NCBI GenBank assembly: GCA_002315435.1
Contig: DCFW01000020.1
Coordinates: 1-64,000 of the forward strand
DNA: 64,000 bases
Reading direction: 5' to 3'
DNA from: Bacteroidales bacterium UBA1794
GTDB lineage: Bacteria > Bacteroidota > Bacteroidia > Bacteroidales > Bacteroidaceae
Positions 1 through 9,242 of the stretch are shown piece after piece. The position numbers and the translations under genes were made by a program. Position 1 is the stretch's first letter. Each line of letters begins with the position of its first letter. The notes beneath the pieces were generated by a model. That model ran no database searches. It was not told the DNA's origin and saw only the letters and a program-made list of their open reading frames with translations.

Positions 1-83
<83 letters not shown>

Positions 84-98
84 AGGAGTAACTGGTTG

Positions 99-1823
99 AT
101 GTTATTGACCTTGTTCTTCGTGTTGTTTTCTTCGTGCAACAATGACAATGTGCCAAGGGGTGGAAGCGAGTCGGACAAAACGGCAACAGTTCGTTTGACT
201 TTTACAGCTTTATCGCAACAGACTACTCGTGCACTTTCCTCAAATGAAAGTACGGTGAATGATATTACAGTATTAATATTTAATAGTAATGGAGATGTGA
301 TCGGGAGCAATTACCAAACATTTACGACTAGTCCTTATTCAATGACTGTCACTACCCGTTTTGCTAATAATTGCACGATCTATGCCATAGCAAATACGGG
401 AAGCAGCAGCTATTTCAGCGGAGTGTCAACTTTGACTGCTTTCAAAGCAAAATACACTACTTTGACAACAGCTGCTAATTTGGGCGCCGGCAGTTCGGTG
501 ATTATGTTCGGGAAAAGTACCGGTACGGTAAATATCACAACTGCAATACAGAACATTGGCTCTATTCCATTGACTCGATTATGTACGAAATTAAACTTTA
601 CAATAACACCAGCCAGTGGTATCACTATTACTGGGTATCGCTTATATAATGTCCCTATAAGTAGTTACATCTCTGATGATAATTTAACAGATGCCAATGA
701 CTCCATACATTATAATCCGAAAGGTACTTATCTCAATTTTGATTCTGTTGCTACAGGTGCGGGAGCTGGTATAGCAATTAGCAATACGTATTATATGTAT
801 GAAAATAGAGTTGGAAGAAAAAATACAATCTCAGCAACAGCTAGAAATTCAGCAAATGCTCCAAAATATGCTACTTATTTGCAAGTGTATGCTAAAACAA
901 GTGTTTGGCATTCTGTATATCGGATTTATTTAGGTGGATTAAATGGTTTCAATTATGCAAATTACACTATTCCACGTAATTATAATTACACGTATAATAT
1001 AACCATAAATTGGATGGGACAATTAGATGTTAGAGTGACAAGTACAGTGGATGTTGCACCACAAATAGGAGGTTATTATTATAGCGATGGAACATGGGGA
1101 ACAAGCGCAAATCCGACAGGGGCATCTGTAATTGGTATTATATTTTCGACAACGACAAGTACTGCTGATCAAGCTAAGGGCTGGACGCATGGATATGCTA
1201 TGGCTGTAACGAATGCACAATCAGCGGGAAACGTTACTTGGTCTACTAATTCTACAACGGAATTTGGTAGTCAAATAAGTACCATAGCATTAATGGAAAG
1301 TGATTTAGATGGTTACAGCCATTGTCAAACTATAAAAAATAAAGCCGGAAGTTCATTGAGTACAAATTATCCTGCTTTTTATTATGGCTTAAATTATGGG
1401 ACAAGTAGTATAGGTGGGACAACATATGCCGCTCCTTCAAGTAGCAGTGGTTGGTACTTACCTAGTGAAGGACAATGGTATTTAGTACTAAAAAATTTAG
1501 GAGGAATAACCTGGGCAATAGAAAATATAACAACAACTAGTGATGGAGGTAACTCGGGAACTTGGAATAATCAAGTAAATAGCACATACCCATCTGTTAT
1601 AGCATCTGAAAACATAAATAACTATTTGAATAAGGTTACGGGTAGTGATAAAGTCATTTGTACTCTTGGTGTTGTTGATTCATGGTTTTGGTCTAGTTCA
1701 GAATCTACTAGTGCTCGAGCTTGCGACGTAAGTTTCGATTTGAAGGGTATTCTTTACTTGGACAATCCTTCGAAGTCTATATTGGATACCCGATGTAAAA
1801 TTCGTTCAGCAATAGCATTTTGA
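99..1823 (+). CDS. Fimbrillin-like surface lipoprotein with DUF1566-type C-terminal domain
   Basis: The protein begins with a hydrophobic segment ending in a lipobox (LFSSC, Cys about residue 13 from the ATG at 99), so it should be an outer-membrane lipoprotein. Residues about 30-320 resemble Bacteroidetes FimA/Mfa fimbrillins: a Thr/Ser-rich beta protein with a TTRA site after the lipid anchor and a conserved DITVLIFN strand. The C-terminal third has features of DUF1566/Fibrobacter paralogous domains (GWYLPSEGQW, then WFWSSSES). The start is uncertain. The reading frame stays open upstream through GRSNWL and the poly-A tract to the window edge, and those basic residues would make a better signal-peptide n-region than the ATG at 99 gives. 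It is probably a pilus or tip subunit, by family analogy only. Confidence 0.7.
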   Translation: MLLTLFFVLFSSCNNDNVPRGGSESDKTATVRLTFTALSQQTTRALSSNESTVNDITVLIFNSNGDVIGSNYQTFTTSPYSMTVTTRFANNCTIYAIANTGSSSYFSGVSTLTAFKAKYTTLTTAANLGAGSSVIMFGKSTGTVNITTAIQNIGSIPLTRLCTKLNFTITPASGITITGYRLYNVPISSYISDDNLTDANDSIHYNPKGTYLNFDSVATGAGAGIAISNTYYMYENRVGRKNTISATARNSANAPKYATYLQVYAKTSVWHSVYRIYLGGLNGFNYANYTIPRNYNYTYNITINWMGQLDVRVTSTVDVAPQIGGYYYSDGTWGTSANPTGASVIGIIFSTTTSTADQAKGWTHGYAMAVTNAQSAGNVTWSTNSTTEFGSQISTIALMESDLDGYSHCQTIKNKAGSSLSTNYPAFYYGLNYGTSSIGGTTYAAPSSSSGWYLPSEGQWYLVLKNLGGITWAIENITTTSDGGNSGTWNNQVNSTYPSVIASENINNYLNKVTGSDKVICTLGVVDSWFWSSSESTSARACDVSFDLKGILYLDNPSKSILDTRCKIRSAIAF

Positions 1824-1919
1824 ATGTTTGAAACTTCCCGCTAATTTTATCTGTATTATAGCTAGTACATAGAACTAATAATAAATGAACAAAGTAATTA
1901 TAAATAATAAGAGAAAATC

Positions 1920-2408
1920 ATGGCAAAAATGAATGATCAAACGATCAAAGAACAAGAATTGATCAAGAAACAGGAAGAAAGTGGAAATGAAGTATTATGC
2001 CTAATGAAAATAGGTTACTTCTTTCATGCATACAATGCAGGTGCTTACGCTTTGGCACGAGTGATGAAGTATCGTGTGAGGAAGAAAGTACGTAGAAGCG
2101 GATTGGAAATGATAACCGCAGGTTTCCCCACAGACAATTTACCATTGGTATTAGAGCTCATCACAGTAGCCGGTGGGAAGATCTTGTCGCAAACAGACGA
2201 TTGGATAGAATTTACCGGAATAGATTGTACGTCAAAGGGGATTGAGGTAGTGGAGCAGGAAAAGAAACAGAAAGCTCCAAAAGTGCCGGAGGAGTCTTCT
2301 CAAGAGTCGGATTTGGCAAAGGTCATCCGTTCTTTTGATTTGCTGCACTCAACCCCACTGGATGCCGTCAACTTTATAGGACATCTGAAAACATTGGTGC
2401 ACGAATAG
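1920..2408 (+). CDS. Stand-alone MutS domain-I-like protein
   Basis: This 162-residue protein has one recognisable domain, at about residues 22-105, that resembles the N-terminal mismatch-reading domain of MutS (MKIGYFFHAYNAGA, then MITAGFPTDNLPLVLELITVAGGKI and a trailing GID). The lever, clamp and ATPase domains of MutS are absent. A charged Lys/Glu/Ser-rich linker (about 108-135) leads to a short C-terminal helix region. In the Phe-X-Glu mismatch motif the Phe is kept (F34) but the Glu position is His (H36), so specific mismatch binding is doubtful. Its own terminator follows at 2441-2500. DNA binding is an inference from family, and no partner is visible. Confidence 0.6.
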   Translation: MAKMNDQTIKEQELIKKQEESGNEVLCLMKIGYFFHAYNAGAYALARVMKYRVRKKVRRSGLEMITAGFPTDNLPLVLELITVAGGKILSQTDDWIEFTGIDCTSKGIEVVEQEKKQKAPKVPEESSQESDLAKVIRSFDLLHSTPLDAVNFIGHLKTLVHE

Positions 2409-2800
2409 AAAGAAACAATGTACTGAATAAACGATGATCTATATGAAAAGCACTCGCCTAGCGGTTTTATTTTGAACCATTTGACGAGTGCTTTCTATAT
2501 GTTATGTCCCTGTATATAAAATATTTACTAAACTACTATATTACATATCCAATAACTATAGTATTAGTGTGAACTATTTTTTTTAAAAGAAATTATACTA
2601 AATACTTTTGTATATTAAAAATATGTATTATTTTTGCATACGAATCAATAATTAATATGTAAAACAAATAATGATAGATTAGATTAACTTCTTATTAATC
2701 CTATGAATAATACTATCTTACAGAGATTTAGTAATATTGAAATAGTATTAAGCCTGTTGTCTAATAATCAAAAACTAATATTAAAAAACGTAAAAGTAAA
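2409..2800. other. AT-rich intergenic region
   Basis: This 392-bp gap holds the terminator at 2441-2500 and then about 300 bp of AT-rich sequence with no ORF, RNA gene or clear promoter that I recognise. Confidence 0.6.
2441..2500 (+). terminator. Predicted terminator after MutS-I-like gene
   Basis: An inverted repeat pairs ATAT-GAAAAGCACTCG (2441-2456) with CGAGTGCTTTCTATAT (2485-2500) around a 28-nt T-rich loop. It sits about 35 bp after the stop codon. Confidence 0.6.
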
Positions 2801-4102
2801 ATGGAAAGTAAAAACTCAAAAACAACCAAATTACAATGTTCATCCTTTCAAGGTCCTATCGGTAATATAACTCCATATGACATAATAGCCTTAGATCAAA
2901 TATATACAGATATCCGTAGCGGTAAGTATAAGCGTCAAATAGAACTGATGCGCGCTGAGACGGATCCCAAGAAACAAGCAGCAATGAAAAGGGCATTGGA
3001 CTATTTCACCCCATCAGTCATTTGCACAGCACGTAATAGCCAATCAATCACCGCCTATACAGGAGTACTATGCATTGATTTGGATGGTAAGGATAATCCG
3101 ACTCTCACACCCGAAAAGATGCGCGTATTGGTGATGAATGATCCGCTGCTGCATGCGTGGATTATATTTAAAAGTCCACTAAACAAGGGAATAAAGATCT
3201 TGCTTCTTTATGATGCGGAAGCTTGCACGGTGGAAGATTATTCGCATGCCGTGATGCAATACATGGCGGATGCATGCCACTTGCGTGCCGACAAGGCTTG
3301 CAGTGACCCTACTCGTGCCTGCTTCGTGTCGTATGATCCGGAAGCTTATATGTCTACTCCCGGTTTGCCATGCGCTGTGGATGTAAACATTTGGCAACCT
3401 CGATACAACTCTTTTCAGGGAAAGCCTGAGATGATTCCGGCTGCAAAACCGATGAAGTATGTTCCACCAAACAACTCAGTAAATAGCGAGGCTGCTGTCG
3501 TTACAGAAGATAACGGTGTCGTTACTGCGGAACTGCTTGCTCATGCACAAGCAGTGTCTGAACGTATAAAAATTGATATTGCTCCCAATTACGATGATTT
3601 TCTACGTTTGGGCTTGTCTTTGGCAACATTGGGTGAAGCGGGACTACCGATATTCAAACATTGCTGCTCATTCTATTCGGGTGAGCAAAGTCGCGATCTG
3701 GATAAGTATTTCACGGATTGCATGATCCATAAACGAGGCGACGTAAAGATCGGTAGCTTCTTTGAATTGTGCCATCTTTCGAAAATAGACATCAGTATGC
3801 CGAAAGATGACGCAAAGGATGAAGTGGAGGTGGCTACTGAATTGGAGAATCTACCTACATTTCCTGCATGGGTTTTAGACGAACGGCCTCCCCTACTTAA
3901 AAAGATTATATCGAATGCCGATAGTTTATCGGAAAAGAGCATGCTTTTGATGATGGGGACTATGATGGCACAATGTTTCGATTGGGTGTCACTCATGCCC
4001 GCATATGCATGATACTTACGGCATTGCGAGGTGAAAGATGATACAGGTCGAATAATAGAAAGAATTGGCCATGGAGTTTATCGGAAAATATTGGATAAGT
4101 AA
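2801..4102 (+). pseudogene. Decayed VirE-N (BT4734-like)/DUF3987 gene
   Basis: The first ~390 codons align with the intact paralogue at 20170-22635: the BT4734/VirE N-terminal domain, with matching blocks such as HAVMQY, DKAC and FKQCCSFY. The open frame stops at 4012. Past about position 3978, shifted frames still encode paralogue-like sequence. One reads RLGVTHARICMILTALR (paralogue residues about 674-690). A further block reads DDTGRIIERIGHGVYRK and ends with TAA at 4100-4102 (paralogue about 784-802). About 285 codons, including the P-loop, and then about 92 codons have been lost, with a frameshift. A shortened VirE-N product could still be made, but the DUF3987 part is gone. Confidence 0.8.
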
Positions 4103-4168
4103 ATTTATAGAATAAAAAGCTACTCTCTGTTTGCGATCAATAAAATTGCAAACAAGTATATAATAAAC

Positions 4169-4199
4169 GGGGTGATTGCGTGAAAACGTCGATCACCCC
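4169..4199 (+). terminator. Predicted terminator after VirE-N remnant
   Basis: GGGGTGAT (4169-4176) pairs with ATCACCCC (4192-4199) around a 15-nt loop. It is followed by a moderately T-rich stretch. Confidence 0.55.
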
Positions 4200-4299
4200 T
4201 ACTCTTTGTGTCTTAATGAACTTGATTATGCAAATAATATATCCTAATCCGATGAACTTATTTTGTTAAACAATTATAAATATTGATACTAAAATGATT

Positions 4300-4315
4300 G
4301 TTGAAACGATTAAAC
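4300..4315. promoter_or_regulatory. Predicted LacI-family operator upstream of the regulator gene
   Basis: GTTGAAACGATTAAAC matches 14 of 16 positions of the perfect palindrome at 7820-7835. It lies 41 bp before the ATG at 4357, which suggests autoregulation. It also argues that the ATG at 4357, not the upstream ATG at 4294, starts the regulator. Confidence 0.6.
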
Positions 4316-4356
4316 AAATATATTTGGAGCATAATTATTTATTAAGTATAACCGCC

Positions 4357-5355
4357 ATGAAGACTAAAGTATCGATAAAAACCATAGCAGAGCAAGTTGG
4401 GGTATCTACAACTTTGGTCTCGTATGTACTTAATAATAAGAACGAGAACCGTATTAACAAGGATGTTGCCGAAAGGATTAGGACGGTGGCTCGTGAACTT
4501 AATTACCAACCGAATCAAATAGCACGTAGTCTGAAATTTCAAAAGACATTCACCATAGGTCTGATTGTAGCGGATATTGCCAATCCTTTTTCATCACAAA
4601 TAGCAAGGATCATTGAGAACGAAGCAAAAAGCAATGGTTATTCTGTGATCTTTGGCAGTTCGGACGAAAGTAAAGAGAAGACAAAGGATTTGATTAACTT
4701 GTTTATCAATCGCCAAGTGGATGGACTTATCATCGCATTACCCGAAAATTGTGAAGAACAAGTTGCGTATCTAAAACAATCAGGTACTCCTTTTGTGCTG
4801 ATTGATAGAAACTATCCTTCCATCCCATCCAACTATGTGGGCATAGACAATTATGATGCAGCTGGAAAGGCTATTCGTCATTTACAAGCGAATGGGCACA
4901 AACGGATCGGTGTGATCTCATACAAAACATCCCTGTTGCATCTTAACGAACGCGTAAGGGGTGTAGTAGATCTGCTGAATGAGAATGCTGTGGTAGGTGA
5001 AGTTAGTATTGATCATACAAATGAAGATGTGGCTAATGCCATTGATCGATTTATGTCCGGTGATCAACCGATAGATGCATTGTTTGTAACGACCAACTTA
5101 TTGACCATTTGTGCATTGAAATACATCAATAGCCTTGGAATTAAGATACCGGATCAACTGGCTGTTGTCGGTTTTGATGAGACAGATGCTTTTGATCTCT
5201 TTTATGCTCCGGTCACTTACGTAAAGCAGCCGATGGCTGATATAGGCAAGAAGTCTGTGAGGATTTTGCTGGATGCCATTGCAAAGAATGATGGTGTTCA
5301 ATCGGCTGTCTTTGATACGGAATTGATTGTGAGACAATCGTCCGTTCTCTCTTAA
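4357..5355 (+). CDS. LacI-family transcriptional regulator of the ketohexose locus
   Basis: The N-terminus from the ATG at 4357 is a typical LacI helix-turn-helix (SIKTIAEQVGVSTTLVSYVLNN, with a hinge ending NYQPNQIARSL). A periplasmic-binding-protein-like effector domain follows (TIGLIVADIANPFSSQIAR to VKQPMADIG), 332 residues in all. The longer frame from 4294 adds 21 residues that are not family-like and would place the operator inside the gene. Three near-identical palindromes before this gene, before the sugar kinase and before the porin are the likely binding sites. The natural inducer is presumably a ketohexose or its phosphate, inferred from the neighbours. Confidence 0.9.
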   Translation: MKTKVSIKTIAEQVGVSTTLVSYVLNNKNENRINKDVAERIRTVARELNYQPNQIARSLKFQKTFTIGLIVADIANPFSSQIARIIENEAKSNGYSVIFGSSDESKEKTKDLINLFINRQVDGLIIALPENCEEQVAYLKQSGTPFVLIDRNYPSIPSNYVGIDNYDAAGKAIRHLQANGHKRIGVISYKTSLLHLNERVRGVVDLLNENAVVGEVSIDHTNEDVANAIDRFMSGDQPIDALFVTTNLLTICALKYINSLGIKIPDQLAVVGFDETDAFDLFYAPVTYVKQPMADIGKKSVRILLDAIAKNDGVQSAVFDTELIVRQSSVLS

Positions 5356-5476
5356 GATTTCTCTTCATAAAAGCAAAGGTTTAAACACAAGCAATCAAAA
5401 AATAGAATTGAATGATTGAGCGATAAATGATCATGAAAGGCATCTTTCAACAACACAAATATTTTTTTCGTAATAT

Positions 5477-5492
5477 GTTTAAACGTTTCAAC
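5477..5492. promoter_or_regulatory. Predicted LacI-family operator upstream of the sugar kinase
   Basis: GTTTAAACGTTTCAAC is a near-perfect palindrome with the central CG typical of LacI-family operators, 37 bp before the kinase ATG. It differs by one base from the site before the porin. Confidence 0.7.
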
Positions 5493-5529
5493 AAGGTAAA
5501 GAAAGTAATTATTTAGAACCATAGATATC

Positions 5530-6447
5530 ATGAAAACAGAGAAAATTGAAAAACAGAAAGTAGTATGTTACGGTGAAGTGCTTTGGGATGTATTCCCTAC
5601 TAAGATGAAACCGGGTGGTGCCCCAATGAATGTGGCTTATCATCTTCAGAAATTCGGCATTGAAAGTCACATGATCAGTCGTGTGGGCGATGATGAATCC
5701 GGCAAGAAATTATTGAACCTGCTTGATGGTTGGAATATTCCGGCTACGGATTGTCAGGTTGATCCAATACATGAAACAGGCAAAGTGGAAGCGATAGCCG
5801 ATGAAAAGAATGAAATGACTTACATTATTCATCAACCTGTTGCATGGGATTATATTAATCAGGCTCCTACTTATGATAAGTTGGTGGCAGAAGCCGATGC
5901 ATTTGTTTTTGGTAGTTTAGTGACTCGCAATGACACTTCACGTGATACTTTATATCACTTGCTTGAAAAAGCTGTATATAAGGTGTTTGATGTAAATTTG
6001 CGTCCTCCTTTTTACTCAATGGAGACCGTGAAATATTTATTGGGAAAGTGCAATCTGTTGAAACTTAACCACACCGAATTAGAACTTATCAGCACTTGGT
6101 TTAATGATCAATCAGGTACAGAGGAAGATTCCGTTAGATTCCTTCAAAAGGAATTTGACATTGACGAAGTAATCGTGACCAAAGGAAGTAAGGGAGCTAC
6201 TTACTACACTACTACTGATTCTTATTCATATCCTGCATTTTCAGTGACGGTAAAAGATACTGTAGGAAGCGGCGATTCATTTCTTGCGGCATTCCTTGCA
6301 AAGAAGGTACAGAATAAAACTCCGGAAGAGGGTATGATTTATGCTATGGCTTTAGGGGCTTTTGTTGCTGCACATGAGGGAGCTTGTCCTTCCTATGATA
6401 TTGCCCAAATAAAGGATTTTCAGCTGCAACACTCTCCTATTTTTTAA
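5530..6447 (+). CDS. PfkB-family carbohydrate kinase, probable fructokinase
   Basis: This is a 305-residue ribokinase/PfkB-fold enzyme. The N-terminal substrate motif GGAPMNVAYHLQKFG and the C-terminal DTVGSGDSFLAAF signature (anion hole and catalytic Asp) are both present. Length and the early YGEVLWDVFP strand fit bacterial fructokinases, which make fructose 6-phosphate from fructose and ATP. It is the first gene of a block with a permease, porin and ketose 3-epimerase, so it should phosphorylate fructose formed by the epimerase. An operator lies just upstream, so LacI repression is likely. Substrate specificity is inferred from context, and other ketoses are possible. Confidence 0.85.
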   Translation: MKTEKIEKQKVVCYGEVLWDVFPTKMKPGGAPMNVAYHLQKFGIESHMISRVGDDESGKKLLNLLDGWNIPATDCQVDPIHETGKVEAIADEKNEMTYIIHQPVAWDYINQAPTYDKLVAEADAFVFGSLVTRNDTSRDTLYHLLEKAVYKVFDVNLRPPFYSMETVKYLLGKCNLLKLNHTELELISTWFNDQSGTEEDSVRFLQKEFDIDEVIVTKGSKGATYYTTTDSYSYPAFSVTVKDTVGSGDSFLAAFLAKKVQNKTPEEGMIYAMALGAFVAAHEGACPSYDIAQIKDFQLQHSPIF

Positions 6448-6470
6448 GAAACCTTTAAATTATATACTAT

Positions 6471-7778
6471 ATGCAACTATTTAATTTAAAATCAGGAAAG
6501 ACACTGACCGCTGCAGCAGAGTTGCAGACGGAAAAGAAAACGAGCTATGTGTTGCCGTTAATACTCATCATATGCATGTTCTTTATGTGGGGGATGGCAG
6601 CTAATTTGAATGATATCCTTATCAAACAGTTTAAAAAGTCGTTTGAGCTGACTGACTTGCAGTCGGGTTTTGTACAATCGGCATTCTATATGGGCTATTT
6701 CATACTAGCGATTCCGGCATCAATCGTGATGCGAAAGTATAATTACATCACCGGAATCATTGTGGGATTATTACTATATGCAACCGGAGCATTCCTGTTT
6801 TACCCTGCTGCGGAGAAAAACTCTTATGGATTCTTCTTGTTTGCTTTGTTTGTGATTGCATCCGGATTGGCTTTCCTTGAAACTGCAGCCGGTCCTTATG
6901 TACTGGCATTAGGAAAGCCTGAAACGGCTACATTCCGATTAAATCTGGCACAATCGTTCAACCCGATAGGATGTGTCACAGGAGTATTGGTGGGGCAACA
7001 TTTCATCCTTACAGGTGTGGAACATACGAAAGCGCAACTGGCACAAATGACACCCGAAGCTGTGAAGGCTTATTATATGACAGAGGGACATTCTGTGCAG
7101 ACCCCTTATCTGATTATCGGTGCTGTGATCTTATTGTTTGCCATAATCATTGCATTAACCAAATTCCCGGTTGTCAAGGACGAACAAGTAGCCAATACTT
7201 CATCTACCAAGAAAACATTGAAAGTGTTATTTGCCACTCGCCATTTCAAGAAGGCTGTTGTTGCACAATTCTTTTATGTAGGCGGTCAAGTATGCGTATG
7301 GAGTTTTCTTATTCGTTATATACAAGGCACCATACCAGGTACTCCTGAGAAAAGTGCAGCTAATTTCCTTACAATATCTTTGATTGTTTTCACCCTTGGA
7401 CGATTTGTAGGAACAGCTTTGCTCAAGAAAATAAAAGATCATAAGCTGCTTTCAATCTATGCATGCGTGAATGTATTCCTTTTGGCAATAGGTATTTTGT
7501 GTCCCGGAACAATAGGTTTATGGGCATTGGTAGGTGTAAGTTTCTTTATGTCTATCATGTACCCTACGATCTTTTCATTGGGAATCAAAGACCTTGGAGA
7601 GCATACCAAACTCGGCGCATCAATCCTGGTTATGGCTATTATAGGAGGAGCTGTATTGACACTTGCCATGGGACGTTTGTCTGATTTGGCCGGCATTGCA
7701 AACTCTTTGATAGTACCGCTGCTATGTTTCCTTTTTGTGGCATATTATGGAGCCAAAGGATATAAAGACAGAGCTTGA
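6471..7778 (+). CDS. FucP/GluP-type sugar:H+ symporter (MFS)
   Basis: This 435-residue inner-membrane protein has about 12 hydrophobic segments, from LPLILIICMFFMWGMAANLND to a final LIVPLLCFLFVAYYG. The FFMWGMAANLNDIL segment and SFNPIG motif are characteristic of the fucose/glucose-galactose permease (FHS) branch of the MFS. It starts 23 bp after the kinase and should bring a free monosaccharide into the cytoplasm by proton symport. Together with the LamB-type porin downstream it gives a complete uptake route without a TonB-dependent transporter. The exact sugar is unknown, and D-psicose, D-tagatose or fructose are favoured by the neighbouring epimerase. Confidence 0.85.
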   Translation: MQLFNLKSGKTLTAAAELQTEKKTSYVLPLILIICMFFMWGMAANLNDILIKQFKKSFELTDLQSGFVQSAFYMGYFILAIPASIVMRKYNYITGIIVGLLLYATGAFLFYPAAEKNSYGFFLFALFVIASGLAFLETAAGPYVLALGKPETATFRLNLAQSFNPIGCVTGVLVGQHFILTGVEHTKAQLAQMTPEAVKAYYMTEGHSVQTPYLIIGAVILLFAIIIALTKFPVVKDEQVANTSSTKKTLKVLFATRHFKKAVVAQFFYVGGQVCVWSFLIRYIQGTIPGTPEKSAANFLTISLIVFTLGRFVGTALLKKIKDHKLLSIYACVNVFLLAIGILCPGTIGLWALVGVSFFMSIMYPTIFSLGIKDLGEHTKLGASILVMAIIGGAVLTLAMGRLSDLAGIANSLIVPLLCFLFVAYYGAKGYKDRA

Positions 7779-7819
7779 TGTGGAAGAAATGTATTCGTTT
7801 CTTTTATTTTTATCGAGTT

Positions 7820-7835
7820 GTTTAAACGTTTAAAC
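7820..7835. promoter_or_regulatory. Predicted LacI-family operator upstream of the porin gene
   Basis: GTTTAAACGTTTAAAC is a perfect 16-bp palindrome only 7 bp before the porin ATG. It is the best copy of the three sites in the locus, and it implies a separately regulated transcript beginning at the porin. Confidence 0.7.
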
Positions 7836-7842
7836 ATGTTGT

Positions 7843-9225
7843 ATGAAAAATTGGCTTAAACTGCTTTTATTGGTTGTAATGCCATTGAGTATCCATGCTC
7901 AAGTGGTCATTACAAACTCAAACTTCTCGATGGGAACTACCGGACGAATCGGAGTAGGTACATCCCCCAACGGAGAAGGTAATATGTGGAAACCTTTGAA
8001 CCTGTCAGGACAAGGTTCATTGGGCGGACGTATGGAGCAAACGGATTATTTTGACATCTTGCCTGCTTTCCATTTCACACCGAAACTAATCGGAAAAGAT
8101 AGTACGAATGTTACTTTTCAGGCTCGATTGGGGATGTATTCTGCCAACGGACAATTTATAGGGAATACAAGTAGTCGTTCATCAGACGGACTTACATTCA
8201 TTCTTCCCGAAGCTTTTGTTGAAGCTCGCAATATCATGGGAAGTCGCTGGTCTGCCTGGGCCGGAGCACGTTTCCGCCGCTATGATGACATCCACATATG
8301 CGATTACTTCTACTTTGACGACCATTCAGCCCAAGGATTCGGAGTAAGCTATAAGACAACAGAATTGACGATGCTGATGCCTGCTTCTACAGATTCAGCA
8401 GGGGTATATCCATATAACTATAAAGTGACTGTGGCCGGAGCAAGTAATCTGGCTATCAGGCAACGATTTGTATGGATTGGTGAACATACTTTCAATCTGA
8501 AAAATGGAAACAAAATCAAACTTTTGGGAGAGTTTCATCACGTGTCGGCCAATTCGGACAAGGCTTCTGTAAAGTATCCTGCAGACAAAGGTTGGGTAGC
8601 CGGAATTAAGATCACCACTCCCATTAAAACAGCCTTACCCGAGTCTTTTAACGACTTTTCCGTTCGTTATGGCACAGGTATAGCCAACGGCGGTGATAAT
8701 GGAAATACGTTCACGTGGGCGACCTATGGAGCACCTGATTCAGAAGGGAAATATAACGAAGCCTATTCTTTTACGATGGTAGAGCATTTTCTATTGAATG
8801 TATCAAACAGATTCAGTTTCAATGGATATGGTGTATTCACCAAAAGCAAAGGAGGATCGTCCAGTACAGACAAAGCTACATATTTCAATGGTACGCAGAT
8901 TTACAACCGAAAGACAGATTTCGTGGTTGGTCTCAGAACTTTTTATTATGCAACAGACTGGTTTCATATCCTTCAGGAAGTGCATTATGCCATGAGAAAA
9001 GATGGAGACAATCCGGATGCCGCTATGTGGAAGTTCTCTCTGGCCCCGACCATTGTACCTGTAGGAAAACGCAGTCCATGGTGCCGACCTCACATTCGTT
9101 TTGTTTGCACATTGGCACGCTATAACAACTATGCCAAGGACAATCATTACTCCCCGTTTCTTCAGATCAATCAGAAACAATGGGGAACATACATCGGCAT
9201 AAAAACAGAATGGTGGATATTCTAA
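7843..9225 (+). CDS. LamB-type carbohydrate porin
   Basis: A signal peptide (MKNWLKLLLLVVMPLSIHA) precedes a 440-residue beta-rich protein ending in aromatic WWIF, as expected for an outer-membrane barrel. The N-terminal region (GRIGVGTSPNGEG) and the block WAGARFRRYDDIHICDYFYFDD match the maltoporin/ScrY/BglH pattern in which WAGKR-x(2-4)-R-x-D-x-H is a hallmark. It should let a sugar diffuse through the outer membrane. Most Bacteroides sugar loci use SusC/SusD instead, so this porin is notable. It has its own operator and sits between the permease and the epimerase genes. Confidence 0.85.
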   Translation: MKNWLKLLLLVVMPLSIHAQVVITNSNFSMGTTGRIGVGTSPNGEGNMWKPLNLSGQGSLGGRMEQTDYFDILPAFHFTPKLIGKDSTNVTFQARLGMYSANGQFIGNTSSRSSDGLTFILPEAFVEARNIMGSRWSAWAGARFRRYDDIHICDYFYFDDHSAQGFGVSYKTTELTMLMPASTDSAGVYPYNYKVTVAGASNLAIRQRFVWIGEHTFNLKNGNKIKLLGEFHHVSANSDKASVKYPADKGWVAGIKITTPIKTALPESFNDFSVRYGTGIANGGDNGNTFTWATYGAPDSEGKYNEAYSFTMVEHFLLNVSNRFSFNGYGVFTKSKGGSSSTDKATYFNGTQIYNRKTDFVVGLRTFYYATDWFHILQEVHYAMRKDGDNPDAAMWKFSLAPTIVPVGKRSPWCRPHIRFVCTLARYNNYAKDNHYSPFLQINQKQWGTYIGIKTEWWIF

Positions 9226-9242
9226 CTTAAACAGATATAATA

